DNA of 64,000 bases. Origin: Paenibacillus allorhizosphaerae. GTDB lineage: Bacteria > Bacillota > Bacilli > Paenibacillales > NBRC-103111. Numbering within the stretch: position 1 is the stretch's first letter; each line of letters opens with the position of its first letter. The notes under the pieces are model-generated. The model worked only from the letters and a program-made list of their open reading frames with translations, searched no databases and was not told the origin of the DNA. The position numbers and the translations under genes are program-made. Positions 24,336 to 34,201 of the stretch are shown here, one piece after another. The stretch covers positions 62,001 to 126,000 of the forward strand of contig NZ_CAJVCE010000009.1 in assembly GCF_910594985.1 (NCBI RefSeq), in the 5' to 3' direction.

Positions 24336-25739
24336 TCAAGAAGCCGACTTTGTCCGGTTCGCCGCTTCCATCAAGCGTGCTTTGCGCCAATTGCCGAAAC
24401 GGTAATACAGCACGTTGAGGGCTGCGGCGATCGCGAAGCTGATCGGAAAGCTCCACCAGATCATATCGAAGCCGTACGCGCTGCCAAAGTACTCTGCGAA
24501 CGGGATTCGGACAAGGAGCAGCGCGATGAACGAGATGACGAGCGGAACGACAACCGCCCCCGCGGAACGGACCACACCCGCCACGACGTTAAAGATACCG
24601 AAGAGAATGAAAGACCAGAGCGTAAGATTATTGATATGGATGCCCAGATCGATCGCCTTGCCCTCCAGCGGCAAAAACAAACCTAACGCTTCGCGGTTGA
24701 ACAGATGAATGATGGCGACGATAGAGCCGGTCAATCCAATGTTGAAGGCAACGCCGATCCAGGTAATGCGGCTGACCCGGTCCCACTTGCCGGTCCCGAT
24801 ATTTTGCGAAGCCATGGACGTCACCGCTCCGCCGATCGCCATCGCCGGCATCTGCACGTAGCTGGATATTTGGTTGGCAACGCCGAAGGCCGCCGTAGCC
24901 TCGGAGCCGAAGGCGTTGACAATATGAATGAGCACCAAGTTGCTGAGCGAGACGACCACCATGTTCAGCCCCATCGGCAATCCTTTGCGGATCAACACGC
25001 CGATTAAGGGCCAATCCAGTCGAAGCAGGTGGAGATCGTTTCGCGTAATGCGCAAAAAATATTTTTTCGCGTACAAATACATCAAAAGCAGCACGAAGCT
25101 GACGAACTGGGCGATGAACGTCGCGATCGCCGATCCGCTGATGCCAAGCTCCGGGAACGGACCGATGCCTGCAATGAGCAGCGGGTTCAGCACGATGTCC
25201 AGCAGCGCGGACAGCAGCAGGAAATAAAACGGTGTCTTTGCGTCACCCGAGCCGCGTAGCACGGCCATGACCAGGTTGTATCCGAACATAAACGGGATAC
25301 CGGCGAAAATGATTTGGGTGTACTTCACGGCCAGCTCTTTGGCGTCGGGCGGCGTATTCAGCAGGTCCAAAATATGTGGAGAAAATAGGATGCCCGCCAA
25401 GCCGACGATCACGGACATGACGGCAAAGAACACCGTGCTGGTACCCACGACACGCTTGGCTTCGTCCACCTTTTGAGCGCCGAGATTTTGCCCGACGAGG
25501 ATGACCGCCGCCATGGAAATTCCGAAGATGAGACTTAGCAGGAAAAACATAATGATGTTCGCGTTAGACGTGGCCGCCAAAGCGGTCTCGCCGAGAAATT
25601 TGCCGACCCAGATGGAGTTGATCGAGCCGTTGAGCGACTGCAGCACGTTGCCCAGCAAAATGGGCAGCGAAAAAAGAAAAAGCGTCTTGCCGATGGGTCC
25701 TTCTGTTAATACCGGTCGTGCCTTGGCTTGCGGCTTCAT
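24336..25739 (-). CDS. MATE-family multidrug/sodium antiporter
   Basis: A 467-residue membrane protein with 12 predicted helices in two halves. MATE signatures: GPIGKTLFLFSLPILLGNVL at the start, SINSIWVGKFLGETALAATS, then AAVILVGQNLGAQKVDEAKR (GQxxGA motif) and in the second half ASQNIGTGKWDRVSR. Members export cationic drugs or metabolites with Na+ or H+. ATG at 25739 has TTAGGAGGATCTTCC before it; the longer frame upstream contains that site. It is a single gene; 25740-26033 shows no gene. Confidence 0.92.
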   Translation of the reverse strand: MKPQAKARPVLTEGPIGKTLFLFSLPILLGNVLQSLNGSINSIWVGKFLGETALAATSNANIIMFFLLSLIFGISMAAVILVGQNLGAQKVDEAKRVVGTSTVFFAVMSVIVGLAGILFSPHILDLLNTPPDAKELAVKYTQIIFAGIPFMFGYNLVMAVLRGSGDAKTPFYFLLLSALLDIVLNPLLIAGIGPFPELGISGSAIATFIAQFVSFVLLLMYLYAKKYFLRITRNDLHLLRLDWPLIGVLIRKGLPMGLNMVVVSLSNLVLIHIVNAFGSEATAAFGVANQISSYVQMPAMAIGGAVTSMASQNIGTGKWDRVSRITWIGVAFNIGLTGSIVAIIHLFNREALGLFLPLEGKAIDLGIHINNLTLWSFILFGIFNVVAGVVRSAGAVVVPLVISFIALLLVRIPFAEYFGSAYGFDMIWWSFPISFAIAAALNVLYYRFGNWRKARLMEAANRTKSAS

Positions 25740-26033
25740 GGAAGATCCTCCTAATGTCCGTCGGTAGTAAAACGGCACCATGCAATCCAGGCCAAGGGAA
25801 TCCGTTTCGATCGTTACCTTGGCCAAGACATCTACACATTGCCATTACTGCCTATTTTACGTTTCACGGGAGCTATTTTCAATTGCAGCAGGCTCTACTC
25901 CCCATCGGACGTTGACAATAAATAATATTGCGTTGAGCTGACGTATTCGCGGAACGACCGTATTCGGCTGTGCTCGAACGCTGGGTGTTGGGTGAAGATG
26001 CTTCGGCAGTATCGTTAAGGGGCCGGACTTGAA

Positions 26034-26242
26034 TCACCAGGCATAATACGACTTCACATCCGCGCCGACAAAGCTCTCCAGTAGACCAAATTGAATGGAT
26101 AATCCCAATCGATCGTTTGCGGTTCGTCAACCATCTGGTGAAGCCGATTATTGTTAAATAGTATCGATCCTCTCTGGTCAAAAGCAACCCCGTCGACCCA
26201 CAACATCCGGTCATGGATCCATGGTACCCGCTGTTCATTTCC
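26034..26242 (-). pseudogene. Remnant of a royal-jelly-protein/gluconolactonase-like gene
   Basis: A minus frame starting just after a stop at 26245 reads RMLWVDGVAFDQRGSILFNN, NRLHQMVDEPQTIDWDYPF, NLVYWRA, then continues in another frame as GADVKSYYAW with TGA at 26036-26034. The order 'WVDGVAFD-NG-LYF-x-NRLH ... KSY' matches the C-terminal blade of bacterial MRJP/yellow-type six-bladed propellers. The start of the gene is missing and one frameshift is present near 26060. Confidence 0.5.
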
Positions 26243-26267
26243 CTACATATACTGTAAGTAGGGAGAG

Positions 26268-26975
26268 ATGAGCATGATCAATAACGGTCACAAAAGAACG
26301 GCTAACGACTTCGTTCTATTGGATAGGCGGTATATCGATGTTACCGGGGATCATATTCTTGACCGCATTTCCTTTTACGGGCAAAAATACAACCCGGATA
26401 CCGCCTATTACAAACAGTTGGTTGTTGAAGTGGCGGATAGAACCCAGCCTAAACCAGCCATTATTACACTGCCGGGCGGATATAATCCGACCATGCAGTT
26501 TTGCGATCTTAACGGAGATAACGCCGCAGACATTTATGTTTCTGCTGAGACGGGTGGAAGCGCTGGAACATCGGACTTTTACTTGTATACTGATCTCAAT
26601 AACATTCCAAAACAACTTCCTGTACCTCAGCCTCTTGAAATCTCCGGCCAATTTCAAGATCAATATCAAGTATCCATTTCGATCAAAGAGTCCAATAAAA
26701 CCTTTACCCTGGATTTATCTGAAAGGAAAAATCAATACGATCAAGCCGGCTATTATAGGAACGGCAAACTAATCACCCCGACTAACGTGCTTCCGAATGC
26801 GTACACCGTTCTTCGTCCGGTTCGCCTGAGTCATGACGGAGTTTGCAGTTTATATGGTATTCAGCGAATCGCCGGATTTTACAATGCCGATACGATCGCT
26901 TATGTCACTTCTCTATGGAAATGGCATACCAATCATTGGATGCTTCTCGAAACTGACGTTCGTAAGGCCCCTTGA
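26268..26975 (+). CDS. Hypothetical VCBS/FG-GAP-like protein
   Basis: A 235-residue protein without a signal peptide. A single Ca-binding-loop-like motif, FCDLNGDNAADIYVSAETGG (about 83-102), resembles the D-x-[ND]-x-D-G units of FG-GAP/VCBS repeats, and an earlier DVTGDHILDRISFYG (about 24-38) looks like a second unit. The C-terminal half is beta-rich with no motif. Homologous Bacillales proteins are usually spore-coat or envelope associated, but this one lacks export signals. Two starts are possible (26268 and 26274); the second is better spaced from GTAGGGAGAG. The six-base repeat CCCTAC...GTAGGG at 26241-26263 overlaps the ribosome-binding site. Confidence 0.7.
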   Translation: MSMINNGHKRTANDFVLLDRRYIDVTGDHILDRISFYGQKYNPDTAYYKQLVVEVADRTQPKPAIITLPGGYNPTMQFCDLNGDNAADIYVSAETGGSAGTSDFYLYTDLNNIPKQLPVPQPLEISGQFQDQYQVSISIKESNKTFTLDLSERKNQYDQAGYYRNGKLITPTNVLPNAYTVLRPVRLSHDGVCSLYGIQRIAGFYNADTIAYVTSLWKWHTNHWMLLETDVRKAP

Positions 26976-27102
26976 TATTCTATATCTCTTGGAGACGGCA
27001 GAAGACTGGGACCTCTCTCTGTTCGAGACCAAAGCTTTGCTAATGAGAATATGCCCACCTGCTGCATGTTGCACGGTCGTAAAGGAACGCGCTGATTGCA
27101 AA

Positions 27103-27132
27103 GAAAAAGCGGCTGCCTCCCGGCAACCGCTT
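27103..27132 (-). terminator. Rho-independent terminator of the ABC exporter operon
   Basis: Minus-strand AGCGGTTGCC-GGGA-GGCAGCCGCT (ten pairs, one G-T) followed by five T, 15 bases after the stop of the downstream ABC gene. Confidence 0.92.
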
Positions 27133-27147
27133 CCCTCGCAAAGACAA

Positions 27148-29004
27148 CTACGTATTCACCAACTTGCCCTGCATATCCACCTCTTCGTTATACCACTGCG
27201 CCTGGGCGCGATACATTTTGGCGTATTGGCCGTCCAGGGCCATCAGCTCTACGTGGCTGCCTTCTTCTATAATTTCACCGTCCGCGAATACGAGGATACG
27301 ATCGACGATAGAGGTAATCCCTAATCGGTGGGAAATTAGAATCGTCGTCTTGTCTCCGGTAAGCTCGGTGAAGTCGCGGTACAGCTGCGCCTCGGCAACC
27401 GGATCGAGTGCGGCCGTCGGCTCGTCCAGCACCATGATTCTCGCCTTGTCGCGATATATCGCTCTTGTGATCGCGAGCTTCTGCCATTGCCCGCCAGACA
27501 AATTATTGCCGCTTTCGCTGAACGTGCCTACCACTTCGTCCAATCCGCGGGGCTGCGATTCGATTAAAGAATAAGCATTCGTCTTTTTCGCCAGCTGTAT
27601 GAGTTCTTCATCCGTTGCGCTGCGAGTCCGATCCCCAATCGTAATGTTGTCGCGAATCGAAGTCTCGTACTTGCCGAAGTTTTGAAACACGACCGAAATC
27701 GCACTGCGCACGGTCGCAAGATGATCCGCAGCATCCAACCCGCCGACGGTGATGTGCCCGGAGGTCGGCTGATGCATGCCGCACAACAGATTGATGAACG
27801 TCGATTTGCCCGAGCCGTTCTCGCCGACAATCGCAATCTTCTCCCCTTGCTTGATGGTCAGATCGATATGCTTCAGTGCCTGTACGTCGGCATTCGGGTA
27901 GGCGAAACTGACATTGTCGAATAGAATATCCGCCCGCTCCAGAACGACGGGATGCTCCTCCAGCTTTTCTTTCGGCGTATCTTCCAGCTGGAAAAAATCA
28001 CGCATATATTGAATGTCGCCGAAAAAACGCGCCGCTCCCACGAACACTTTGGTCGTCGCCGTTTGCAGCTGGGCGGAGAGCGTGAACACCAGCATGAAGA
28101 TACCGAGGCCCATCGCCGGATTATCGTAAATTTTCTTCGCAACGAGCAGCAGGATACCGATATACACTGCGTTTCGGAGCACATCTGCGATAGAGTTATA
28201 CAGGACGTGCTTGCGGGTGATGCCGTTTTTCTTTTTCAAATAACCGCTCGATACGTCGCGCCACTTCTCTTTAATCCAATCGTAAATGCCGTAAAATCTT
28301 ACATCGTTCATCGACTTGCACTGCTCGTTCGCACCGGACGCCATGTAAAACAAATGGACGGACATGGCTCCCTCTCTCATGTTCTTCGTATTATTCTTGT
28401 AATCCTCATCCTTCTGGATAATGGAGAGCACGACGGCGGGAATGCAGGTCACGAGCAAAATGACGACAACCCACGCGCTGACATTCGACAGCACTGCAAT
28501 AATGCTAAGGAACGTAATCAACTGCTGCAAAATGACGACCGTCTGCTGCATGCTTGCCGCTACCTGCGAGCCGCCGAACATTTCGGCAAACGCCAGCTTT
28601 TCGCGAAAATCCCCTTCGTTCTCGATATACTTGTACTCCACGCGGCTCGCGCAATCGATAATCGTCTTCTTGATATACTTCGTCGTCCGCTGCTGGTCGA
28701 TCTCGGCGCAATAGTCGCTCACAAACGTATATCCGGCCTGAATGATATAAAGGCTTATAAGCAAAATGAAGACGATGAGCCCTTGAGACACGGTCTCTTG
28801 CCCCTGGGACATGAATTGAACGTGATCCGTAAACGTTCTAAGCGCAGTCGAGATCCATACCGGCATAAACGCCATGGCAAAGCCCAATACGTTAACCGTA
28901 AAAGATAGTTTGCTTTTCGTGCGGAAGCTGACCGTCAGCGCCCTCCAGGCAATGGATACGACGTCGGAAGCTTTGAGCTTTTCTTTGTTTGGTTCCCGTT
29001 TCAT
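27148..29004 (-). CDS. ABC exporter half-transporter (permease-ATPase), second gene
   Basis: A 618-residue half-transporter. About six membrane helices fill residues 1-330. The ATPase domain carries Walker A GENGSGKST, the signature LSGGQ, Walker B IMVLDEP, D-loop LDP and the switch His in ISHR, all intact. GGAGGAGCGACCG precedes the ATG. It follows the other half-transporter by 22 bp and the two should form a heterodimeric exporter. No peptide, lanthipeptide or export-substrate gene was seen nearby, so the cargo (drug, lipid or peptide) is unknown. Confidence 0.92.
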   Translation of the reverse strand: MKREPNKEKLKASDVVSIAWRALTVSFRTKSKLSFTVNVLGFAMAFMPVWISTALRTFTDHVQFMSQGQETVSQGLIVFILLISLYIIQAGYTFVSDYCAEIDQQRTTKYIKKTIIDCASRVEYKYIENEGDFREKLAFAEMFGGSQVAASMQQTVVILQQLITFLSIIAVLSNVSAWVVVILLVTCIPAVVLSIIQKDEDYKNNTKNMREGAMSVHLFYMASGANEQCKSMNDVRFYGIYDWIKEKWRDVSSGYLKKKNGITRKHVLYNSIADVLRNAVYIGILLLVAKKIYDNPAMGLGIFMLVFTLSAQLQTATTKVFVGAARFFGDIQYMRDFFQLEDTPKEKLEEHPVVLERADILFDNVSFAYPNADVQALKHIDLTIKQGEKIAIVGENGSGKSTFINLLCGMHQPTSGHITVGGLDAADHLATVRSAISVVFQNFGKYETSIRDNITIGDRTRSATDEELIQLAKKTNAYSLIESQPRGLDEVVGTFSESGNNLSGGQWQKLAITRAIYRDKARIMVLDEPTAALDPVAEAQLYRDFTELTGDKTTILISHRLGITSIVDRILVFADGEIIEEGSHVELMALDGQYAKMYRAQAQWYNEEVDMQGKLVNT

Positions 29005-29026
29005 CGGTCGCTCCTCCTTTTCGCCG

Positions 29027-30886
29027 TTATTGTCCGGTTCCTGCGGCCGGTCTTAGATCGCCGCTCGTTTCGTTGTCGTACCACTGCGCCTGTTCCCGGA
29101 ACAATTTGGCGTACACGCCGCTTCGCTTCATCAGATCGTCGTGGGTGCCATCCTCGACGATGGTGGCGCCGTCCAGTACGAGTATACGGTCGGCGAGGCG
29201 GGCAAAGCCGATCCGGTGCGATACGAGAATCGAAGTTCTTCCTCCCAGCTTCTGCTTGATGTGAAAAAACTGCTCCATCTCCGCGATCGGATCCAGCATC
29301 GAAGCCGGCTCGTCGAAAATCATCACGTCCTTGTCGCTCATGTGCGTGCGGGACACCGCCACGCGCTGCCCTTCGCCGCCGGAGAGCACCGCGCCGTCTT
29401 TGTACACTTGCTTGCCCAAGCGGTGGCCCAGCCCCTGCCTCAGTTTGTTGATCAGCTTCGCGGCCCCGCCCTTCTCCATCGCGCTCCTGATCATGCGCTC
29501 GTTGCCGACTTCCTTTATATTCCCAATGCCTACATTTTCTCCAAGCGTTAGATGAAACAAGTAAAAATCTTGAAAAAACACGCCGACCTTGTCCATCATA
29601 AAATGTTTGCGGTAATCGATATGCGGCCGGCCCATAAACTTCACTTCTCCGGACGTCGGCCGGTACAAGCCTAGCAAAACTTTGATCAGCGTCGTTTTTC
29701 CGCAGCCGTTGCCGCCCACTAGCGCCACCGTTTCGCCGTATTTGATCTTGAAGTTGAGATCCTTCAGAATCGGCTTCGCTTCGCTGTACCCGAACGTCAT
29801 GCCGTTCACTTCAAAGCAATGCTCATCATCCAGTGCCGTGTTTGCTTTATGCTGCTCTTCTTTCGGATCGACCGCCTTCGTATTTTCGAAAAAGCGCCGC
29901 TGAATATCAAGACCGTAAAGACCGTAATCAAGCTGCTGGTAGCTTCTAGGGACAGTGGAAACGGCTTCCGAAATGTGGAGGCAAAGCGTAAAAATCATGA
30001 GCAGCACATCCGGGCCCATTTTGCCGCCCGCTACTTGAAACAAGGAATAGACGATCATCAGCACCATGAACAAATAAAACCCGGCTTTGCTGAGAAAGGT
30101 CAGCTGCGCAATGCCGAACGTGCGCCGCACTTCGCTTTGTTCGATCTGACGGTACGCTTTCTCCCAATCCGCTTTAATTTGCTCCGCGCTGCCGAAAATT
30201 CGCGTTTCCTTCGCCGTATCGCCGGTCTGTGTGAGCTTCTCGAAATAATCCGCTCTGCGCAGCATTTCCCGCAATTCTTTCCAGACGGTGCGCACTTTGC
30301 CGGAGAAGGCGGAGTTGAGGAAAATCACGACTACGATGTAGACCGCCGCCATGACAAAAATGAATTTGGACGCGCTGAACGCTACCGCCAGAAGCGAAAC
30401 GATCGAGGCGAGCTTGGCGAGAAGCGCGCACCCCGAGCTGGTCAAATCCGTTAGCGAACCGCAGCGGGAGATGGCCGAGAAGTAATCATCCCTGACGTCC
30501 TTCTTCACCATTTCGGTCAGATCGATTCGCTGGGCGCTGTCCATCATCACTTCTTCCAGACCCAAGTAGTATGAATCATACATCATCATGTACAGCAGAT
30601 CGTCGTTCAGCCGCGCCGATAGCCCGGATATCGTAAGTATGAGGCCGAGCATTACAATATCGGGCATTACGGAAGCAAATGTCCCCGTACCTGAGGAAAG
30701 AAAGGCGGACAAGTTCGCGATAATACTCCGGTTGTAATGGAGCGCCACCGCAGGCAGTACGGCAAGGCCGACGCTAAGCACCGTCCAGAACAAAAACATC
30801 TTCTTGTCGATTTTCCAGGCAAGCTTGATTCCCCACTGCGCCGCTTTCAGTTTGTTCTTCATTTTGTATGTTTTCTTTGCTGCCAT
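29027..30886 (-). CDS. ABC exporter half-transporter (permease-ATPase), first gene
   Basis: A 619-residue half-transporter with six membrane helices (about 30-330) and an ATPase domain: Walker A GGNGCGKTT, signature LSGGE, Walker B VMIFDEP, D-loop LDP and switch His in VSHR. In Walker B the Glu after the Asp is present, so both sites may be active. It overlaps nothing and is followed by the partner gene. The start has only GAGGG upstream. A terminator lies before it at 30928-30978, ending the metal-dependent-hydrolase gene. Confidence 0.9.
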   Translation of the reverse strand: MAAKKTYKMKNKLKAAQWGIKLAWKIDKKMFLFWTVLSVGLAVLPAVALHYNRSIIANLSAFLSSGTGTFASVMPDIVMLGLILTISGLSARLNDDLLYMMMYDSYYLGLEEVMMDSAQRIDLTEMVKKDVRDDYFSAISRCGSLTDLTSSGCALLAKLASIVSLLAVAFSASKFIFVMAAVYIVVVIFLNSAFSGKVRTVWKELREMLRRADYFEKLTQTGDTAKETRIFGSAEQIKADWEKAYRQIEQSEVRRTFGIAQLTFLSKAGFYLFMVLMIVYSLFQVAGGKMGPDVLLMIFTLCLHISEAVSTVPRSYQQLDYGLYGLDIQRRFFENTKAVDPKEEQHKANTALDDEHCFEVNGMTFGYSEAKPILKDLNFKIKYGETVALVGGNGCGKTTLIKVLLGLYRPTSGEVKFMGRPHIDYRKHFMMDKVGVFFQDFYLFHLTLGENVGIGNIKEVGNERMIRSAMEKGGAAKLINKLRQGLGHRLGKQVYKDGAVLSGGEGQRVAVSRTHMSDKDVMIFDEPASMLDPIAEMEQFFHIKQKLGGRTSILVSHRIGFARLADRILVLDGATIVEDGTHDDLMKRSGVYAKLFREQAQWYDNETSGDLRPAAGTGQ

Positions 30887-30927
30887 GTTGCCCTCGCTTT
30901 CTCATCCGATTATGTCAAAAAAACGCG

Positions 30928-30978
30928 AAAAAGACGCCGGAATCCCTGCTTTCTGCCATTCAGGGTTTCTCAGCGTCT
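30928..30978 (-). terminator. Terminator of the YfhP-like gene
   Basis: Minus-strand GACGC...GCGTC outer stem and AAACCCTG...CAGGGATT inner stem, followed by TTTTTCG. It lies between the YfhP-like stop and the ABC operon start on the same strand, so it could alternatively act as an attenuator for the ABC operon. Confidence 0.75.
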
Positions 30979-31044
30979 CTCCCTTGATCGAAAGATAACT
31001 ACCATATTATGCTAATCAAATTTTACTGTCAATCGTTTCCTGCC

Positions 31045-31920
31045 CTATTTTTCAATAAACTCGAACAAAAACGATTGTCCATTGCGATAGAAGCGCGGAT
31101 CATACAGCCCGAGCCGCTTCTCATCGTCGACAATCACTACAAAAGGAGACCACTCGTACAGCGTCTTCGCTTTCGGATTTTCCGTGAACAACTGATCCAG
31201 GTTCGTACCTTCTTTCGATACGAGCTGCATTTGATGCTGCAGCCCAGTCCATACCGTCGCCCTGGAAAGATCGACCTTATCGCCTTTCTTCCCGATCACC
31301 GTAAATACGCCGGGAACAAAGTCCGCCGACAAGGCAATTTCGTCATATATCGGTTCAGCCTGGCGGTATAATGTATAGCCTTGCGCGGACTGCACCAGAA
31401 CATGAAGCGCCATGACCAGCCACACCAAGCGATAAATGCGAAATGAAGGGATCCGCTTCAAGCGCCCGCCCCATCGAACGGCGACAAAGCCGATGAGCAT
31501 GACCGCCCAGAAGACGAGATCGACGATCGGCACCGTGCCGAAGGTGACGCGCATCGGCGAGAAAGGCTCGAAGTACCCCGTTCCCCAAGCATTGAACAGA
31601 TCGCTTGTATCGTGAATGAACACCGCGATCAGCGCGATGATGAATAAACTCCATCCTTTGGTGCGCCACAGCAGGCGTGCCATCCCCGAGAGCAGCGCCG
31701 CCCATACCGGCACAAGCCAGACGGAATGCGTCAGGCCGCGGTGCCACATCTGGTATCGGCCGGCCGAATCCCACCAGGCGGAAATGACGTCGATGTCGGG
31801 AATTTGCGAGCCGGCTACCGTCGTGAAGAGCAGAGCCTGCTTCTCCCGCTTCGACATCTCGCTTTTATCCACCGCGCCGTACAGTGTAAGTCCGAATAAT
31901 GTGTGTGTAATCGTATCCAT
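31045..31920 (-). CDS. YfhP-like membrane-bound metal-dependent hydrolase
   Basis: A 291-residue membrane protein of the YdjM/DUF457 family, closest in length and pattern to B. subtilis YfhP. The start reads MDTITHTLFGLTLYGA (a conserved His-rich DxxTH opening), QIPDIDVIS carries the paired Asp, then WHRGLTHSVW holds the His-Arg-Gly-x-Thr-His motif and FIHDTSD a second His-Asp. Four membrane helices are seen in the first 185 residues and the C-terminal 100 residues form an extracytoplasmic or cytoplasmic domain. YfhP negatively affects neighbouring genes in Bacillus; the reaction is not known. Confidence 0.85.
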   Translation of the reverse strand: MDTITHTLFGLTLYGAVDKSEMSKREKQALLFTTVAGSQIPDIDVISAWWDSAGRYQMWHRGLTHSVWLVPVWAALLSGMARLLWRTKGWSLFIIALIAVFIHDTSDLFNAWGTGYFEPFSPMRVTFGTVPIVDLVFWAVMLIGFVAVRWGGRLKRIPSFRIYRLVWLVMALHVLVQSAQGYTLYRQAEPIYDEIALSADFVPGVFTVIGKKGDKVDLSRATVWTGLQHQMQLVSKEGTNLDQLFTENPKAKTLYEWSPFVVIVDDEKRLGLYDPRFYRNGQSFLFEFIEK

Positions 31921-32101
31921 AAATGTTAACGGCTCCTCCCCTACCGCTAAGTATAACGTACTCTGAAACCGGGTGAAAGCTGAGGCTTTTCCCGCTCTCC
32001 TGCGGCGCGGGGTTTTCCGTCATCGGCCCAAATGTTTGGAAAAGGAACCGGCTCTTCGGCTATAATAAACCAAGACTATATGGAAGGGAGCGGAGTCAAC
32101 C

Positions 32102-32809
32102 ATGTCCAGCGTCAGCATTATTTATGCGCACCCTGATGATGAAACGTTTCTAAGCGCCTGTCTCATTCGGCAGCTTGCCGATTCGGGGCATCCGCCCGCC
32201 TTGCTGCTAGCTACCAGGGGCGATGCAGGAAAGAAGAACGGTGCCTTCGGCCATCTATCCAATGAGCAGCTGGGAGAACTGCGAGAGCGCGAAATGAGCC
32301 GCGCGGCAGCCGTTATCGGGTTATCGGAAGTCGTTCAGCTCGGTTATCCCGACGGAAAGCTCGCAGCCGTGGAGGAGAACGAAGCCGTGAAGCGGGTCGC
32401 GGAATTTATCAACCAATGCCGGTCCAAGGCAGTGTTCACCTTTCCCGAAGACGGCGGCAATCGCCATCCCGATCATATGGCGATCTCCCGTATCACGACG
32501 AAGGCTGTGCTTAGCGGCCAGTGTCCGGCCGTGGAGCGGCTCTACTATGTCATGTCGGATGAATTGCGGAAGGAAGGGCACAAGCCTACGTTGTCTATCG
32601 ATACGGAGCCGCAGTGGCGGATGAAAGCGGAAGCGCTGCGGGCACACGAATCGCAAATTCTCGCGATTGAGCGGTATTTCGGCAAATTGGACGTATTTCC
32701 GGAAAATCGCAAATACGAGTCTTTCATTCTGGCATGGGAGCAAGGGACTTTCTGGCCTGGGAAAAGCGAAGCGAAGGCCAGAGAAGAACTTCATTTGCCG
32801 TCGGTCTAA
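32102..32809 (+). CDS. PIG-L family deacetylase (BshB2-like)
   Basis: A 235-residue zinc deacetylase of the PIG-L/LmbE family. The metal motif AHPDDE is near residues 9-14 and HPDH near 120, with the general arrangement of BshB-type enzymes that deacetylate GlcNAc-malate in bacillithiol synthesis; other substrates (for example other N-acetylglucosamine conjugates) are possible. GGAAGGGAGCGG precedes the ATG, with a -10-like TATAAT at 32061-32066. The DUF441 gene follows 50 bp later, probably in one transcript. Confidence 0.85.
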   Translation: MSSVSIIYAHPDDETFLSACLIRQLADSGHPPALLLATRGDAGKKNGAFGHLSNEQLGELREREMSRAAAVIGLSEVVQLGYPDGKLAAVEENEAVKRVAEFINQCRSKAVFTFPEDGGNRHPDHMAISRITTKAVLSGQCPAVERLYYVMSDELRKEGHKPTLSIDTEPQWRMKAEALRAHESQILAIERYFGKLDVFPENRKYESFILAWEQGTFWPGKSEAKAREELHLPSV

Positions 32810-32859
32810 AGGAAGTCGGACCAAGCGGAATCTATTTTCCAACAAAGGAGCTTCTGACG

Positions 32860-33312
32860 ATGCCACAGATCGATATGCCTTCCATTGTTCTTTTAATTTT
32901 AGCGGCGCTCGGGATTCTCAGCAGCAACTCCTCGGTTACGATTGCCGTCGTCGTGCTGCTGCTCGTTCGTGTCGTCCACCTTCATCAAGCCTTTCCTTGG
33001 ATCGAAAAATACGGTCTGACGCTTGGAATTATTGTATTGACCGTAGGCATCCTGGCGCCGATCGCCAGCGGCAAAATTGAGTTCCAGACCATCTACCAGT
33101 CTTTCCTTCATTGGAAATCGCTGCTGGCGATCGCCATCGGCGTACTGGTCGCCTATATGGGTGGCCGCGGCGCCGCTCTAATGACGAATCAACCCACGGT
33201 CGTTACCGGATTACTGCTGGGTACGATCATCGGGGTCGCCTTTTTCCGGGGCGTTCCGGTCGGCCCGCTCATTGCGGCGGGAATATTGTCGTTGTTTCTC
33301 GGCAAATCCTAA
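32860..33312 (+). CDS. DUF441/UPF0756 membrane protein (YtwI-like)
   Basis: A 150-residue membrane protein with four hydrophobic helices; [20 protein letters not shown] near the N terminus, [22 protein letters not shown] and the closing [17 protein letters not shown] match the DUF441 family (YeaL/YtwI). Function unknown. ATG at 32860 is chosen because AAAGGAG stands nine bases upstream; an open frame from 32734 lies inside the previous gene and is not the start. Confidence 0.88.
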   Translation: MPQIDMPSIVLLILAALGILSSNSSVTIAVVVLLLVRVVHLHQAFPWIEKYGLTLGIIVLTVGILAPIASGKIEFQTIYQSFLHWKSLLAIAIGVLVAYMGGRGAALMTNQPTVVTGLLLGTIIGVAFFRGVPVGPLIAAGILSLFLGKS

Positions 33313-33404
33313 CGACCCGGGGTTCAGATTTCATGTGTACAATTGCGGCTACTGCATTATACTAAGTAAAATAGGAACGAGAATCGCAGGAGGATTATAA
33401 CAAA

Positions 33405-34112
33405 ATGAGCGTACATATCGCAGCCAAACCAGGAGATATTGCAGAAACGATTCTAATGCCGGGCGACCCGCTTCGGGCCAAATTTATTGCGGAGACGTAT
33501 TTGGAAAATGTCGTTTGCTATAACGAAGTGCGGGGAATGCTCGGTTTCACCGGAACGTACCGCGGGCAGCGCCTGTCCGTGCAAGGTTCGGGCATGGGCA
33601 TACCCTCGTTCAGCATTTATGCCAATGAATTGATTCGGGAATACGGCGTGAAGAACTTGATCCGCGTCGGAACGTGCGGCGCGATGCAGGAGCATGTCCA
33701 CGTTCGGGAGTTGATCCTCGCTCAGGCCGCTTGTACGGATTCCAACATCAACCGGCTTGTGTTCCCCGGATTCGATTTCGCTCCGATCGCCAGCTTCGCT
33801 TTGTTGAAAACGGCTTATGAGCAAGCGACAGCAAAAGGCATCAAGCCGCATGTTGGGAACATTTTCAGCTCCGACTCCTTTTACCGCGACGACAAAACGG
33901 TGGTCGAAAGACTGATGGCTCACGGGGTATTAGGCGTCGAGATGGAAACAACCGCGCTGTATACGGTTGCCGCCAAGTACGGCGTAAACGCGCTGACGAT
34001 ATTGACGGTTAGTGATCATTTGTTGACCGGGGAAGAAACGACATCGGAGGAGAGACAAACTTCCTTCAGAGAAATGATGGAAGTGGCTCTAGAAACGGCT
34101 ATAACGATGTAA
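33405..34112 (+). CDS. deoD: Purine nucleoside phosphorylase, DeoD type
   Basis: A 235-residue hexameric-type phosphorylase, the standard length. DeoD signatures: [24 protein letters not shown] near residues 4-27 (written in parts: GDPLRAKF binds phosphate), [19 protein letters not shown], and the catalytic loop [16 protein letters not shown] with Asp in SDH. It cleaves purine (deoxy)ribonucleosides with phosphate, for salvage. CAGGAGGATTATAACAAA precedes the ATG and a TATACT -10-like box is at 33358-33363. It ends at a strong terminator. Confidence 0.96.
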   Translation: MSVHIAAKPGDIAETILMPGDPLRAKFIAETYLENVVCYNEVRGMLGFTGTYRGQRLSVQGSGMGIPSFSIYANELIREYGVKNLIRVGTCGAMQEHVHVRELILAQAACTDSNINRLVFPGFDFAPIASFALLKTAYEQATAKGIKPHVGNIFSSDSFYRDDKTVVERLMAHGVLGVEMETTALYTVAAKYGVNALTILTVSDHLLTGEETTSEERQTSFREMMEVALETAITM

Positions 34113-34131
34113 CGTGTCATAAAAAAAATGG

Positions 34132-34170
34132 ATCCCGGGCTTCCGTTAAAGGTTGCTCGGGATATTTTTG
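34132..34170 (+). terminator. Rho-independent terminator of deoD
   Basis: ATCCCGGGC and GCTCGGGAT pair (one mismatch) around 14 bases, followed by A and five T. Confidence 0.85.
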
Positions 34171-34201
34171 TTGAAACATTTAAGCATTGTTCAGTACGAA
34201 T

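Noticed and set aside
27148..30886. Possible lantibiotic or peptide-export cluster around the ABC exporter
   Set aside because: No precursor peptide, modification enzyme or peptidase C39 domain is present next to the two half-transporters.
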